This document shows, in pieces, positions 16,416-25,016 of a stretch of DNA of 53,779 bases. The DNA is taken from the NCBI RefSeq assembly GCF_024756275.1, contig NZ_JANUGQ010000039.1, positions 1 to 53,779 of the forward strand. The letters are read 5' to 3'. A program made the position numbers and the translations under genes. Source of the stretch: Streptomyces pyxinae. Lineage in GTDB: Bacteria > Actinomycetota > Actinomycetes > Streptomycetales > Streptomycetaceae. The notes under the pieces are model-generated. The model did not search any database and had not been told where the DNA came from. It worked only from the letters and a program-made list of their open reading frames with translations. The first letter of the stretch is position 1. Each line of letters opens with the position of its first letter.

Positions 16416-17300
16416 TCACGCCTCGGGGACGACACCCGCGAACAGGTCGTCCTCGGGCAGTTCGGCACTCACATGGCTGCGCGCGAGGTGGTAGTCCTCG
16501 GTCGGCCAGGCCTGCTGTTCGATCTCCAGGGGGCAGGAGCGTTCGGGTCCGTTGGGGTTGACCTGGGTCTCGTGGGCGAGCAGCGCCCGCAGCCGGGTGG
16601 GGAACCACTCGGCACACTCCACCCGCGAGGTGATCTCCCACTTCTCCTCGACGCCTTCGAGTTCCTTGAGCACCTCGCCGTGCGGCGAGTCCAGGCCGGC
16701 GGCCGTCATGGCCTCGTAGATGGCCTTGAAGTACGCCTTGCTGAAGGCGCGCGTGTAGTAGAGCTTGAGCGGCTGCCAGGGCTGTCCGGTGCCGGGGTAA
16801 CGGTCCGGGTCGGCGGCGGCGTTGAACGCCTCCATGGTGACCTGGTGGGTCTTGACGTGGTCGGGGTGCGGGTAACCGCCGTTCTCGTCATAGGTGACAA
16901 CGACGTGCGGGCGGAAGGCGCGCATCGCGGCGACCAGCGGCCGGGAGGCGGTCTCCAGAGGCTGGACGGCGAAGCAGTCCGCGGGCAGCGGCTCGCCGGC
17001 GGCGGGCAGTCCGGAATCGGTGAAGCCAAGGAACTCCTGTCGCACACCCAGGATTTCGCGGGCCCGTTCCATCTCCAGACGGCGCAGCCGGGGCAGGTCG
17101 GCCCATACCTCGGGGCGGTCCATGGCCGGATTGAGGACATCTCCGCGCTCTCCGCCGGTCATGGTGGCGACCAGGACGTCGGCGCCCTCGGCCTGGTAGC
17201 GGGCCAGGGTCGCCGCCCCCTTGCTCGACTCGTCGTCGGGGTGGGCGTGCACGGCCATCAGACGCAGGCCGGCGCGGGAGTGTGAGGTGGACTTGATCAT
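16416..17300 (-). CDS. mca: Mycothiol S-conjugate amidase
   Basis: A 294-aa PIG-L/LmbE-fold zinc hydrolase. The metal site is visible as AVHAHPDDE (16-24) and YPHPDH (about 144-149), and TGGERGD matches Mca and MshB. Length and the C-terminal sequence (AEWFPTRLRALLAHETQVNP) favour Mca over the deacetylase MshB. Mca cleaves mycothiol S-conjugates to a mercapturic acid, which is exported, and glucosaminyl-inositol. A copy inside a cluster suggests that the product or an intermediate is electrophilic (quinone, enone or epoxide) and is captured by mycothiol. It sits directly after an MFS pump gene on the same strand. Confidence 0.88.
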   Translation of the reverse strand: MIKSTSHSRAGLRLMAVHAHPDDESSKGAATLARYQAEGADVLVATMTGGERGDVLNPAMDRPEVWADLPRLRRLEMERAREILGVRQEFLGFTDSGLPAAGEPLPADCFAVQPLETASRPLVAAMRAFRPHVVVTYDENGGYPHPDHVKTHQVTMEAFNAAADPDRYPGTGQPWQPLKLYYTRAFSKAYFKAIYEAMTAAGLDSPHGEVLKELEGVEEKWEITSRVECAEWFPTRLRALLAHETQVNPNGPERSCPLEIEQQAWPTEDYHLARSHVSAELPEDDLFAGVVPEA

Positions 17301-17385
17301 GCGGTGTCTCCTGTACGGCTGAGTTCCGGTGGTGGGGGAAGGGCGCGCGACGGGCGGACGCGGCGGGGGTGACGCGCCGGCGCGT

Positions 17386-18825
17386 TCACCCCTTGCCGGG
17401 GGCGTGCCTGGGGTAGAGAGCGGCGGGCAGGAGGGTCAGAGCGCCGAACGCCAGCACCCACTGGAAGGTGCGGGCATAGGCATCCGCGGCGCCCGAGCCG
17501 TGCGCCTCGGCCTGAGCGAGGGCGCTCTGGAGGATGACGGCGAGCACGGCAGTGCCCACCGAGCCGCCGACGCGGTTGAGGACGGTGCGGGCGCTGGTCG
17601 CGGCCGGGGCCTGGCCGCGGTGGACCGAGGTGTAGGTCGCGGCAACATTGGGCGGGACCACCGCCCCGAGGCCGACACCGCGGACGAACAGAGCCGCCGC
17701 GAGCAGGAGTTCCCCGGGGCCATCGGTGGCCAGGGCGAAGGGAAGGGTGCCCAGAATGGTGAGCGCGATGCCCACGAGGACGGTGTTGCGCGGCCCGTAC
17801 CGGTCGGTGAGCCTGCCCGCGAGCGGGGTGACCAGCGCGCTGCCTAGCGCCTGGGGGGCGAGCATCAGCCCGGCCTGCAGTGCGCTGACACCCTTGACCT
17901 GCATGAAATACAGCGGGAGCAGCAGCATGGACGAGTACAGGGCCGCACCCAGCAGGAAGGTGTTGATGCCGGCCAGCGCGAAGCCGCGGCCCGCGAACAG
18001 CCGCAGGTCGAGCAGTGGCGTACGCGTGGTGCGCAGCGCGTGCAGAACGTATCCGGCCAGGAAGACGACGCCGACAGCCAGGGCCACGGCCTGGGTGAGG
18101 GCGGAAGCACCCTCCTGTCCGTACTGGGCCAGGCCGTAGACCAGCGCGGCGAGTCCGGTGGGCAGCAGAGTCAGGCCTATGCCGTCGGGCCGTACGGAGG
18201 TGTCGCGTTCTCCGCCGTCCGCCGGGACGACTCGGGCCGCGAGGGCGAGCGCGATCAGCCCGACGGGGACGTTGACGAGGAACAGCCAGCGCCAGCCCGC
18301 CCACTGGACGAGGACGCCGCCGAGGACGGGGCCGAGGATCGGCGCGACGGAGACGGGCACGGTGATGATGCCGACCAACCGTCCGATGCGCCGGGGGCCC
18401 GCGTGCCGGGCGACCAGCGCCTGGCCGACAGGCTGCATGAGTCCGCCGCCGACACCCTGGAGCAGCCGGAAGGCGATCAGGGAGCCACCGGACCAGGCCA
18501 GACCGCTGAGCGCGGAGGCGGTGATGAACAGGGCGACCGCGGCGAGCCAGACGCGTTTGCCTCCGTACCTCTTCTGGAGCCAGCCGGAGAGCGGGGCGAC
18601 GAAGGCGACCGTGAGCAGGTATCCGGCACTCACCCACTGCACGGTCGCCATGGAGGTGTCCAGGCTGTCGGCCATCGGGCCGAGGCCGACGTTGACGATC
18701 GTCGCGTCGAGCTGGGCGAGCACGGCGCCCAGGATCAGCACCGAGCCGAGCCTGATCAGGGCCGGGTCGAGGGGCTCGGGGCGCGGACGGGACGGTGTGT
18801 CGCGGCGGGCGACCGTGGGGTCCAA
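17386..18825 (-). CDS. MFS drug efflux transporter (DHA2 family)
   Basis: A 479-aa transporter with about 14 hydrophobic segments, LGAVLAQLDATIVNVGLG near the start and the paired GPVLGGVLVQWAGWRWLFLV motif, all typical of DHA2 exporters. The start is TTG at 18825 with AGGGAGG 4 nt upstream. It diverges from a TetR gene whose product probably represses it. A near-consensus promoter lies between them, so this is probably an inducible resistance or export pump. It resembles the MFS at 13641-15053 in architecture. Confidence 0.9.
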   Translation of the reverse strand: MDPTVARRDTPSRPRPEPLDPALIRLGSVLILGAVLAQLDATIVNVGLGPMADSLDTSMATVQWVSAGYLLTVAFVAPLSGWLQKRYGGKRVWLAAVALFITASALSGLAWSGGSLIAFRLLQGVGGGLMQPVGQALVARHAGPRRIGRLVGIITVPVSVAPILGPVLGGVLVQWAGWRWLFLVNVPVGLIALALAARVVPADGGERDTSVRPDGIGLTLLPTGLAALVYGLAQYGQEGASALTQAVALAVGVVFLAGYVLHALRTTRTPLLDLRLFAGRGFALAGINTFLLGAALYSSMLLLPLYFMQVKGVSALQAGLMLAPQALGSALVTPLAGRLTDRYGPRNTVLVGIALTILGTLPFALATDGPGELLLAAALFVRGVGLGAVVPPNVAATYTSVHRGQAPAATSARTVLNRVGGSVGTAVLAVILQSALAQAEAHGSGAADAYARTFQWVLAFGALTLLPAALYPRHAPGKG

Positions 18826-18864
18826 GATGCCTCCCTGTACGGCGCGGATCTCTTGACGGGCATA

Positions 18865-18893
18865 AATTTAGGCTGCGCCAAAATTTTTGTCAA
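18865..18893 (-). promoter_or_regulatory. Near-consensus promoter of the MFS gene with operator-like dyads
   Basis: On the minus strand TTGACA (18893-18888), a 17-bp spacer and TAAATT (18870-18865) form a strong sigma-70/HrdB-type promoter. The region is AT-rich unlike its surroundings and carries small palindromes: TAAATTTA at 18863-18870, CAAAATTTTTG at 18879-18889 and TTGGCCAA at 18907-18914. These overlap or flank the promoter and are likely sites for the divergent TetR. Confidence 0.65.
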
Positions 18894-18924
18894 ACCAATC
18901 TTTATGTTGGCCAAATCCTATGGG

Positions 18925-18930
18925 TACGAT
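18925..18930 (+). promoter_or_regulatory. -10 element of the tetR gene (probable leaderless mRNA)
   Basis: TACGAT ends 6 nt before the ATG at 18937, so transcription should start at or next to the start codon. The GGAGG between them is too close to the ATG to act as a normal ribosome site. Confidence 0.4.
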
Positions 18931-18936
18931 GGAGGC

Positions 18937-19602
18937 ATGACCGAGGTGACAGCGACCCCGGCGGCCGCTCCCGAAGAGGGCCGACGCGGGCGCAAGAAGC
19001 GCGAGACCCGCGAACGGCTGGCCCATGTCGCGACGCTGATGTTCATCGAGCGCGGCTTCGAGAACGTGACGATCACGGAGATCGCCGAGGCCGCCGATGT
19101 CTCCAAGATGACCGTCAGCAACTACTTCCCCCTCAAGGAGGACCTCGTCTTCGACGCCTACGAGGGGGTCGTGGACAGCCTCGCCCGAGTGGTGCGCGAA
19201 CGCGCCGTGGGTGAGTCCGCGCTGCAGGCCCTGCACCGGGTCTTCGTCTCCTCCCTCGACCGGCAGCACCCGGTCAACGGCCGCTGCACACCCGGCTTCG
19301 CCCGGCTCGTGTACGACAGTCCGCGGCTGCGCGCCCGCGAGCGCGAGCTCGACGAGCAGCGCGAGGCGGCACTCTCCGAGGCCCTGGCGGACGCGACCGG
19401 GGCCGGACCGGAGGATCCCGTTCCCCACTTGAGCGCGGCTCAACTCGCGGCCGCCCACCGCGCGCTGTGCCGCCGCGTGCGGGCCCTGTGCCGCGCCGCG
19501 ACGCCGGTGGTCCGGCTGCGCGAGGAGCTGACCGGCCTGGCCGGCACGGCCTTCGCCTTGCTGGAGCCGTCCTTCGGCGACTACTGCGTGCGGGAGCGGT
19601 AA
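18937..19602 (+). CDS. TetR-family transcriptional repressor
   Basis: A 221-aa regulator. The basic segment RRGRKKRETRERL is followed by a TetR helix-turn-helix (ITEIAEAADVSKMTVSNYFP, about 49-68); the C-terminal ligand domain is helical. It is divergent from the MFS pump at 17386-18825 with 111 bp between the starts, the usual arrangement for a repressor of an efflux gene. The ligand may be the pathway product. An alternative in-frame ATG at 18904 would add 11 residues. Confidence 0.9.
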   Translation: MTEVTATPAAAPEEGRRGRKKRETRERLAHVATLMFIERGFENVTITEIAEAADVSKMTVSNYFPLKEDLVFDAYEGVVDSLARVVRERAVGESALQALHRVFVSSLDRQHPVNGRCTPGFARLVYDSPRLRARERELDEQREAALSEALADATGAGPEDPVPHLSAAQLAAAHRALCRRVRALCRAATPVVRLREELTGLAGTAFALLEPSFGDYCVRER

Positions 19603-19717
19603 CCCCGGGCCGGTGCCGGGTGCGCGGCGGTCGAGCGGGACTCGACCGCCGCACGGCAGGCTCGCCGCCACAAGCGCCTGCCGGACGTACCGGCGGCCGG
19701 CACGAGAGGAGTGGGCG

Positions 19718-20446
19718 TTGTCCGCGACGACCGCCACGACACAGCCCGGCAGCACGCCGGCTCACCCGGCCGGGGCATCCATCCCCGCGCCGGGCAACAA
19801 CCTCACCGGATTCACCCTCACCCATGACCTGATCCGCCGGGTGATCCCGGAGCTGGGACGGCGGCTGGCGGGCGCGGCGGCGACCGGCACTCTGGACACG
19901 GCCGCTGTGCGGGGCCTGACGACCTGGTGGCAGATGTTCACCACCATCCTCGATGGACACCACACCAGCGAGGACTCGCACGTGTGGCCGGTTGTCCTGG
20001 CCGCCGAGCCGGGCCTGACCGGCGTCGCGCGCACCTTGGAGGAACAGCACGCGTCGCTCGACGACCACCTCGCCGGTATCGACGAGGGCCTGCGCCAACT
20101 GGCCACCGGACAGGGCGAGCGCGAGGTCGTCCTCACCGGCCTGCTCGCCCGGATCGCCGAGTTCGACGCGCTGATGCACGACCATCTCGGCCTGGAGGAG
20201 CGCACGATGGTGCCGGTCCTGCGCGAGAAGGTGACCGCCGGGGCCTACCGGGCGATGCTCGCCTCCCTCGCCTCTGGGCACGACCCCATGGACTTCGTGC
20301 CGACGATGCCGCTGCTGCTGGAGCGGGCCGCTCCCGAGGCCAGGACGTTCATGCTCGGCGGCATGCCGCCCGAGCTGCGGTCCCGGTACGAGGCCGAGTT
20401 CGAGCCGGGCTACCGGACGCTGGTGGCCGCGTTGCCCGCGGCCTGA
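19718..20446 (+). CDS. Hemerythrin-like HHE domain protein
   Basis: A 242-aa protein with a four-helix HHE domain: THDLIRR, HHTSEDSHVWP, EEQHASLDDH and HDHLGLEERTM supply the His/Glu ligands of a di-iron or oxygen-sensing site. The start is TTG at 19718 with GAGAGGAG six bases upstream; GTGs nearby are out of frame. It follows tetR on the same strand by 115 bp and precedes a sugar-type SDR by 56 bp, so the three may be co-transcribed. Function in the pathway is unknown; oxygen or nitric-oxide handling is typical of the fold. Confidence 0.8.
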   Translation: MSATTATTQPGSTPAHPAGASIPAPGNNLTGFTLTHDLIRRVIPELGRRLAGAAATGTLDTAAVRGLTTWWQMFTTILDGHHTSEDSHVWPVVLAAEPGLTGVARTLEEQHASLDDHLAGIDEGLRQLATGQGEREVVLTGLLARIAEFDALMHDHLGLEERTMVPVLREKVTAGAYRAMLASLASGHDPMDFVPTMPLLLERAAPEARTFMLGGMPPELRSRYEAEFEPGYRTLVAALPAA

Positions 20447-20502
20447 CCCACGCCCGGGCGCGTCTCCCCCGCAGCTCTCCGACAGGAAACGGTACATCTG
20501 GC

Positions 20503-21525
20503 ATGAGACTTCTGGTGATCGGCGGAACGGTCTTCCTGGGCAGGGCCTTCGTGGCCGACGCCCTCGCCCGCGGCTGGGAGGTCACCACGTTCCATCGCGG
20601 TCGCTCCGGTGCCGACCTGCCCGGCGTCGAGTCGGTCCGGGGGGACCGCGAGAACGAGACCGACCTCGCGCGGCTGGCCGCCGCCGGGCCCTGGGACGCG
20701 GTGGTCGATGTGTGCGGCTACGTGCCGCGCACGGTCGGCGCCCTGGCCCGGGCGCTGAGTCCGCAGGCCGGTGCGTATCTGTACGTGTCCTCCATCAACG
20801 CCCTGCGACCCTGGCCCGCGGCCCCCGTGGATGAGACCTCGCCGCGCTTCGAGTGCTCCCCGGACGCCGGGCCCGGCGACGGTCGGTATCCCGCGCTGAA
20901 GGCGGGCTGCGAACGCGCCGTCGAGCGGGACTTCGACGGCAGGGTGCTGGTGCTGCGCCCAGGTGTGGTCATCGGCCCCGGTGACCGCATGCGGCGCATC
21001 CCGTACTGGCTGCGGCGGGCCGCGCAAGGCGGGCGGATGCTCGCCGCCGGCAGCCCCCACCGCACGATGCAGCTGATCGACGCCCGGGACCTCGCGGCCT
21101 TCGGCCTCGACCGGATCGCGGCCGGCGGCTCGGGCACGTATCTGACCACCGGCGAACCCGCCAACGCCACCTGGGGTGAACTCATTGAGCATGCAGTCGA
21201 GTTGGCGGGCGCGGGCACCGAGCCGGTGTGGGTGGAGGACGCGTTCCTCGCCGCTCGGCAGGTCCCGCCGTTCGTGACCGTGCCGTTGTGGGCGCCGCCC
21301 GTGGAAGAGCTCGCCGCGGTCTGGGACTTCTCCTCGGAGAAGGCGCTGGCGGACGGGCTGCGCTGTCGCCCCTTCGCCGAGTCCGTGCGCGACACCTGGA
21401 CCTGGATGACGGAACAGGGCGGCATGGAGGAGGCGTTCGCCGAGTACCGCTACCCGGACCAGACGCTGACCCGCGAGCGGGAGGCAGAGATCCTGGCGGC
21501 CTGGGACGCGCGCGAGTCCGGCTGA
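20503..21525 (+). CDS. NAD(P)-dependent epimerase/dehydratase family reductase
   Basis: A 340-aa extended SDR: cofactor motif VIGGTVFLGRAF (5-16), active-site YPALK with Tyr and Lys in place, and DYxDxRD-like QLIDARDLA in the middle. It could be the NDP-4-ketohexose 4-ketoreductase that completes an amicetose- or rhodinose-type sugar, since no other dedicated extended-SDR 4-reductase is in the window, but similar proteins also reduce aglycones. The ATG at 20503 has AGGAAA upstream. It ends at a very strong convergent terminator. Confidence 0.75.
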   Translation: MRLLVIGGTVFLGRAFVADALARGWEVTTFHRGRSGADLPGVESVRGDRENETDLARLAAAGPWDAVVDVCGYVPRTVGALARALSPQAGAYLYVSSINALRPWPAAPVDETSPRFECSPDAGPGDGRYPALKAGCERAVERDFDGRVLVLRPGVVIGPGDRMRRIPYWLRRAAQGGRMLAAGSPHRTMQLIDARDLAAFGLDRIAAGGSGTYLTTGEPANATWGELIEHAVELAGAGTEPVWVEDAFLAARQVPPFVTVPLWAPPVEELAAVWDFSSEKALADGLRCRPFAESVRDTWTWMTEQGGMEEAFAEYRYPDQTLTREREAEILAAWDARESG

Positions 21526-21548
21526 CCCCCGGACGAACCGCGGGGCCG

Positions 21549-21590
21549 CCGTGGGGCGCCGGCCGGGATCGCCCGGCCGGCGCCCCACGG
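21549..21590. terminator. 19-bp perfect hairpin, bidirectional terminator
   Basis: The arms 21549-21567 and 21572-21590 are perfect complements over 19 bp with an ATCG loop. It lies in the 77 bp between convergent genes ending at 21525 and 21603. Confidence 0.85.
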
Positions 21591-21602
21591 CGTTCGGCCG
21601 GG

Positions 21603-23195
21603 TCAGCCGCCGCCCGGCAGGGACGGCCACGGCAGCGCGAGGACGCGGGCCAGCACCCCGGGCAGCTCACGCGCGGACTCCGCGTCCCACAGGGGAACCC
21701 GCCAGGCGATGAAGCCGTCCGGCCGCACCAGCACCGCTCCCCCGTCACCGACGCCGTGCGCGGCCGCCCACCGCCCGGACGGGTCGGCCAGCTCCCGGCC
21801 GACCCGCAGTACCTTCAGCCATTCATGATCCGCCCCCGGCCCGTCCGGTGTCGCGCCGGGGCCGAGAACCAGGGTGAAGTGCGGCCCGTACACATCGATG
21901 CTGGAGCACGCGCGGCCATCCCGCTCCAGGTCCAGGTGGGGGGCCCGGGTACCCGGCCGGCCCGACTCCCCGGGTCCGGCGTCCGCGAGCACCGCGTCCG
22001 ACTCGTACCGGTAGCCGAGGCCCAGTGCGATCCGGCCGACCCGGGCGGCCGCGTCGCCACCACCGGCGCCCGCCCGCTCCTCCTGGAGGCGGGTGGACAG
22101 CGCGCAGGTCAGCTCGGCCACGGGGCGGCGCTCGGGCTCGTAGGTGTCCAGGAGCCCTGCCCCGGCCCGGCCCCCGAGGACCGCGGCCAGCTTCCAGGCC
22201 AGGTTGTGCACGTCCTGGATACCGGTGTTGGCGCCGAGCCCGCCCGACGGCGGCATCACATGGACCGCGTCCCCGGCCAGCAGGACACGGTCGCGCCGGT
22301 ACTCGTCGGCGACCCAGGAGGCCAGTTCCCAGGTGTGCACGCCACGGCCGGCACCCGGGACCGCGGGCAGCACCCGCACGTCGAGGTCCTGGTCGCCGAC
22401 CGCCGCCCGGACGGCCGCCACACAGCGCTCAGGAGTGAAGTCCTCAGGCCCTTCACCGCTTTCGGGGTCGTAGGGCACCATCAGCACCCAGCGGTCACCG
22501 CGGTCCAGCCGGGCCAGCAGCGTACCGGGCACCGGCCGGGCCAGATAGCCGAGGCCGACGGGGCGGCCGCGCAGCGCGGCGCCGAGGTCCGCCTCGAAAG
22601 CGATGTTGACGACGCGCGCCAGGCGTTTGCCACGGGTGGCGATACCGAGCGCGGCCCGCAGCGGGGAGCGGTGGCCGTCCGCCGCGATCAGATGGCGTGC
22701 CCGTACGGTGTACCGGTGGCCGGTCGTACGGTCGGTGACGGCGGCGGTGACACCGTCGGCGTCCTGGGTGATCTGGCCCAGCTCGGTGTGGAACCGCACG
22801 TCCGCGCCCAGTTCCCCGGCGCGGGCGCGCACCAGCGGCTCGACGGTGCTCTGTTCGACCAGGGCCGGCGAGCAGGGACTGGCCCAGCCGACCGACTCGC
22901 CGGGCGGCCTGCTGCCGCGGTACTCCTCGGGCCCGGTCAGGGTGGCGGCCCGGACGACGTCGGTGGCCTCCAGGAACACCGAGGGCGGGGCGGAGCGCAC
23001 CGCCTCCTCCAGACCGTGCCCGCGGTACAGCTCCATCGTGCGCGGGCTGAGGACCCTGGCCTTGGCCAGCATGGATGTACCCGGATGGCGCTCCACCAGC
23101 AGTACGGGCACGCCGTGGCGGCGCAGGAACACCGCCGCCGACAGGCCGACGATGCCGCCACCCGCGATCAGTACCGCGGTGTTCTCCTCGCTCAT
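21603..23195 (-). CDS. FAD-dependent aromatic hydroxylase (TcmG/RdmE/DnrF-type)
   Basis: A 530-aa group A flavoprotein monooxygenase. FAD motif GGGIVG (12-17), the mid-domain ADGHRSPLR and the GDAVHVMPPSGGLGANTGIQD motif (about 300-320) are all present, and a thioredoxin-like C-terminal domain follows. It should hydroxylate the aromatic polyketide using NAD(P)H and O2. The ATG at 23195 follows AGGGGAG; a TTG at 23198 is possible. It diverges from the PadR-like gene with 244 bp between. It is one of three such flavoenzymes in the window. Confidence 0.9.
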   Translation of the reverse strand: MSEENTAVLIAGGGIVGLSAAVFLRRHGVPVLLVERHPGTSMLAKARVLSPRTMELYRGHGLEEAVRSAPPSVFLEATDVVRAATLTGPEEYRGSRPPGESVGWASPCSPALVEQSTVEPLVRARAGELGADVRFHTELGQITQDADGVTAAVTDRTTGHRYTVRARHLIAADGHRSPLRAALGIATRGKRLARVVNIAFEADLGAALRGRPVGLGYLARPVPGTLLARLDRGDRWVLMVPYDPESGEGPEDFTPERCVAAVRAAVGDQDLDVRVLPAVPGAGRGVHTWELASWVADEYRRDRVLLAGDAVHVMPPSGGLGANTGIQDVHNLAWKLAAVLGGRAGAGLLDTYEPERRPVAELTCALSTRLQEERAGAGGGDAAARVGRIALGLGYRYESDAVLADAGPGESGRPGTRAPHLDLERDGRACSSIDVYGPHFTLVLGPGATPDGPGADHEWLKVLRVGRELADPSGRWAAAHGVGDGGAVLVRPDGFIAWRVPLWDAESARELPGVLARVLALPWPSLPGGG

Positions 23196-23439
23196 CAACT
23201 CCCCTTCCTCGAACGGGGTCCGCTGGTTCCGTCGGCAATACGGCCCCCGGACAGCGATTCCCGGTGGCGGCCAGCATGCGGAGCGGGCATCGGGTGGCGC
23301 TCGAAGGCGGCCGGAACGCGAGCGGCGCCGGCCCGGGCATCGGACGGCGCTCCGGCGGGACTACAGCGCGGCCGGAGATGCTCCTCCCCGGGTCCGCCGT
23401 GGACCGGCCGGGCCGAACACCGAGACCCTGGAGGACGAA

Positions 23440-24111
23440 GTGGACCACATGAATGGCGCGGACAGTATGGACGCCGACACGTCGAGCACGGCGGCACCGG
23501 CCCTGCCCGGCGCGGATTCGCCCGCCGCTCTGCTGGCCCTCGGTCTGTTGCTGGAGCGGCCGATGACACCGGACGAGCTGGCGCGGACCGCGGCCGAGCG
23601 GGCCACGGACAGCACCCTGGAAGGTCTGCTCGCGCCGGAGCCCCAGGAGTTCGCCGCGGTGGCGGGCGCGCTGGGTGCCGCGGGCCTGACCGAGGCCGTG
23701 GCGCGCGCGGACGGCACCGCCCACGCGCTGACCGACCGGGGCCGGGCGGAGTTCGCCCGGCGCGTCGTCGCGCGGTTGGCCACTCCCGACCGGCGGCCGC
23801 CCGCCTTCCTGACAGCGGTCGGGTATCTGGGCGCGCTCGACCCCGAGCGCGCCACCGCGGCGCTGCGGGAGCGCGTGGAACGGCTGCGTGAGCGGGCCAG
23901 GAGGACCGAGCGGGCACTGGCCGCGGGCGCCGGCGTCCCCCGGCTGTTCCTGATCGAGAACGAGTACGCGCTGGGCATGTGCCGGGCCGAACTGGCCTGG
24001 GTCGAGGAGGTGCTGGCCGAGATCGGCGCCGGGACGCTCTCCTGGCCCAGGGTCCGGGTCACGGAGAACGGCTGGGAGTGGGAGCCGGCGGAGGACATCG
24101 CGGGCCGCTGA
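23440..24111 (+). CDS. PadR-like transcriptional regulator
   Basis: A 223-aa protein. After about 25 disordered residues comes a winged-helix region (LLALGLLLERPMTPDELARTA and GLTEAVARADGTAHALTDRGRAEFAR). The C-terminal long helix (LRERVERLRERARRTERALA) is typical of PadR dimerisation domains. Start GTG at 23440 is chosen because GGAGG lies 5 nt before it; the ATG at 23449 is poorly spaced. It is divergent from a flavin hydroxylase and upstream of an SDR, so both are candidate targets. PadR assignment is by pattern, not certain. Confidence 0.65.
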   Translation: MDHMNGADSMDADTSSTAAPALPGADSPAALLALGLLLERPMTPDELARTAAERATDSTLEGLLAPEPQEFAAVAGALGAAGLTEAVARADGTAHALTDRGRAEFARRVVARLATPDRRPPAFLTAVGYLGALDPERATAALRERVERLRERARRTERALAAGAGVPRLFLIENEYALGMCRAELAWVEEVLAEIGAGTLSWPRVRVTENGWEWEPAEDIAGR

Positions 24112-24147
24112 CCGCGCCGCTCGTCCGCCCGCCTGCTCCTCTGTCCC

Positions 24148-24179
24148 TCAAGTCGCCCTCAGGCACGGCTCTCTAGCGT
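24148..24179 (+). promoter_or_regulatory. SARP-type operator and promoter for the Tyr-less SDR
   Basis: TCAAGTC (24148-24154) and TCAGGCA (24159-24165) at 11-bp period, 8 bp, then TAGCGT (24174-24179), then 7 bp to the ATG at 24187. The layout is identical to the epimerase promoter at 9065-9096 and again predicts a leaderless message. Confidence 0.5.
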
Positions 24180-24186
24180 CGGCGGC

Positions 24187-24969
24187 ATGACTGAACTCTC
24201 TCTCAAGGGCAAGACCGCGCTGGTCACCGGTGCCAGCCGCGGTATCGGCGCGGCGATCGCCGCCGAGCTGGCCCGCCGCGGCGCCGCGGTCGCCGTGAAC
24301 TACCTCACCTCCGACGAGGCCGCGCAGAAGGTCGTCGCGGGCATCGAGGAGCACGGCGGCCGCGCCATCACCGCACAGGCTGATATCTCCGACGGCGAGA
24401 GCACCAAAGCCATGATCACCCGGGTCGAGCAGCAGCTCGGCCCGATCGACGTGCTCGTCCTCAACTCCAGCGGCTACCGCGACGTGCTGCGCGGCCCGGC
24501 CCTGGGCCACCCGGTCGAGGCGCTGGTCGACAAGATGGCCACCCAGGCCCGTGCCACCCTCGGCCCGGCCTACGCGGTGCTGCCCGGCATGATCGAGCGC
24601 GAGCAGGGCACCGTCATCCTCATTTCGGACAGCTTCTCGCGCCAGGCCGCGGCCGGCGCCATCGGCCACGCGGTGGCCAAGGCTCCGATGGAGGCCGCGA
24701 TGAAGCACCTGGCGATCGAGCTGGGTCCGAAGAACATCCGCTTCAACACGGTCATCCCGGGCGCCACTCGCAGCGAGAATCTGATGAAGAAGTGGAACGC
24801 CAAGGACGAATGGGGCCGCACCCTCGCCTCCGTCGTCGACCAGACGCCGCTGCGCCGCATCGGCGAGCCGGAGGACGTGGCCCGCGCCGTCGCCGTCCTC
24901 GCAGGGGACGAACTCTCCTATGTGACTGGCGCGTTTCTGCCGGTCAGCGGCGGCCACCTCATCATCTGA
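24187..24969 (+). CDS. SDR-family protein with His replacing the catalytic Tyr
   Basis: A 260-aa SDR with an intact cofactor site (VTGASRGIG, 13-21) and Lys165 in AVAKAPMEA. The residue four before this Lys, normally the catalytic Tyr, is His161 (GHAVAK). NNAG is changed to NSSG (93-96), while Ser residues of the active site remain (147, 149). It may be a reductase with altered chemistry or a non-redox cyclase/chaperone-like SDR. There is no ribosome-binding site; a -10 box ends 7 nt upstream, so it is probably leaderless and under a SARP-type box. A 14-bp hairpin follows it. Confidence 0.85.
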   Translation: MTELSLKGKTALVTGASRGIGAAIAAELARRGAAVAVNYLTSDEAAQKVVAGIEEHGGRAITAQADISDGESTKAMITRVEQQLGPIDVLVLNSSGYRDVLRGPALGHPVEALVDKMATQARATLGPAYAVLPGMIEREQGTVILISDSFSRQAAAGAIGHAVAKAPMEAAMKHLAIELGPKNIRFNTVIPGATRSENLMKKWNAKDEWGRTLASVVDQTPLRRIGEPEDVARAVAVLAGDELSYVTGAFLPVSGGHLII

Positions 24970-25016
24970 CCTAACGTGTTCCGTCTCCCGCCGACGGGTC
25001 CTTGATCCGCCTTCCC

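Noticed and set aside
18040..18936. Upstream extension of the TetR frame into the pump gene
   Set aside because: The frame stays open by chance through the divergent promoter. TetR homology and a -10 element place the start at 18937 (or at most 18904).
23196..23439. SARP-type box in the hydroxylase/PadR divergent region
   Set aside because: TCCGGCC and TCGAGCG are 11 bp apart on the minus strand, but the hexamer after 8 bp (TGCCCG) does not resemble a -10, so I did not list it.
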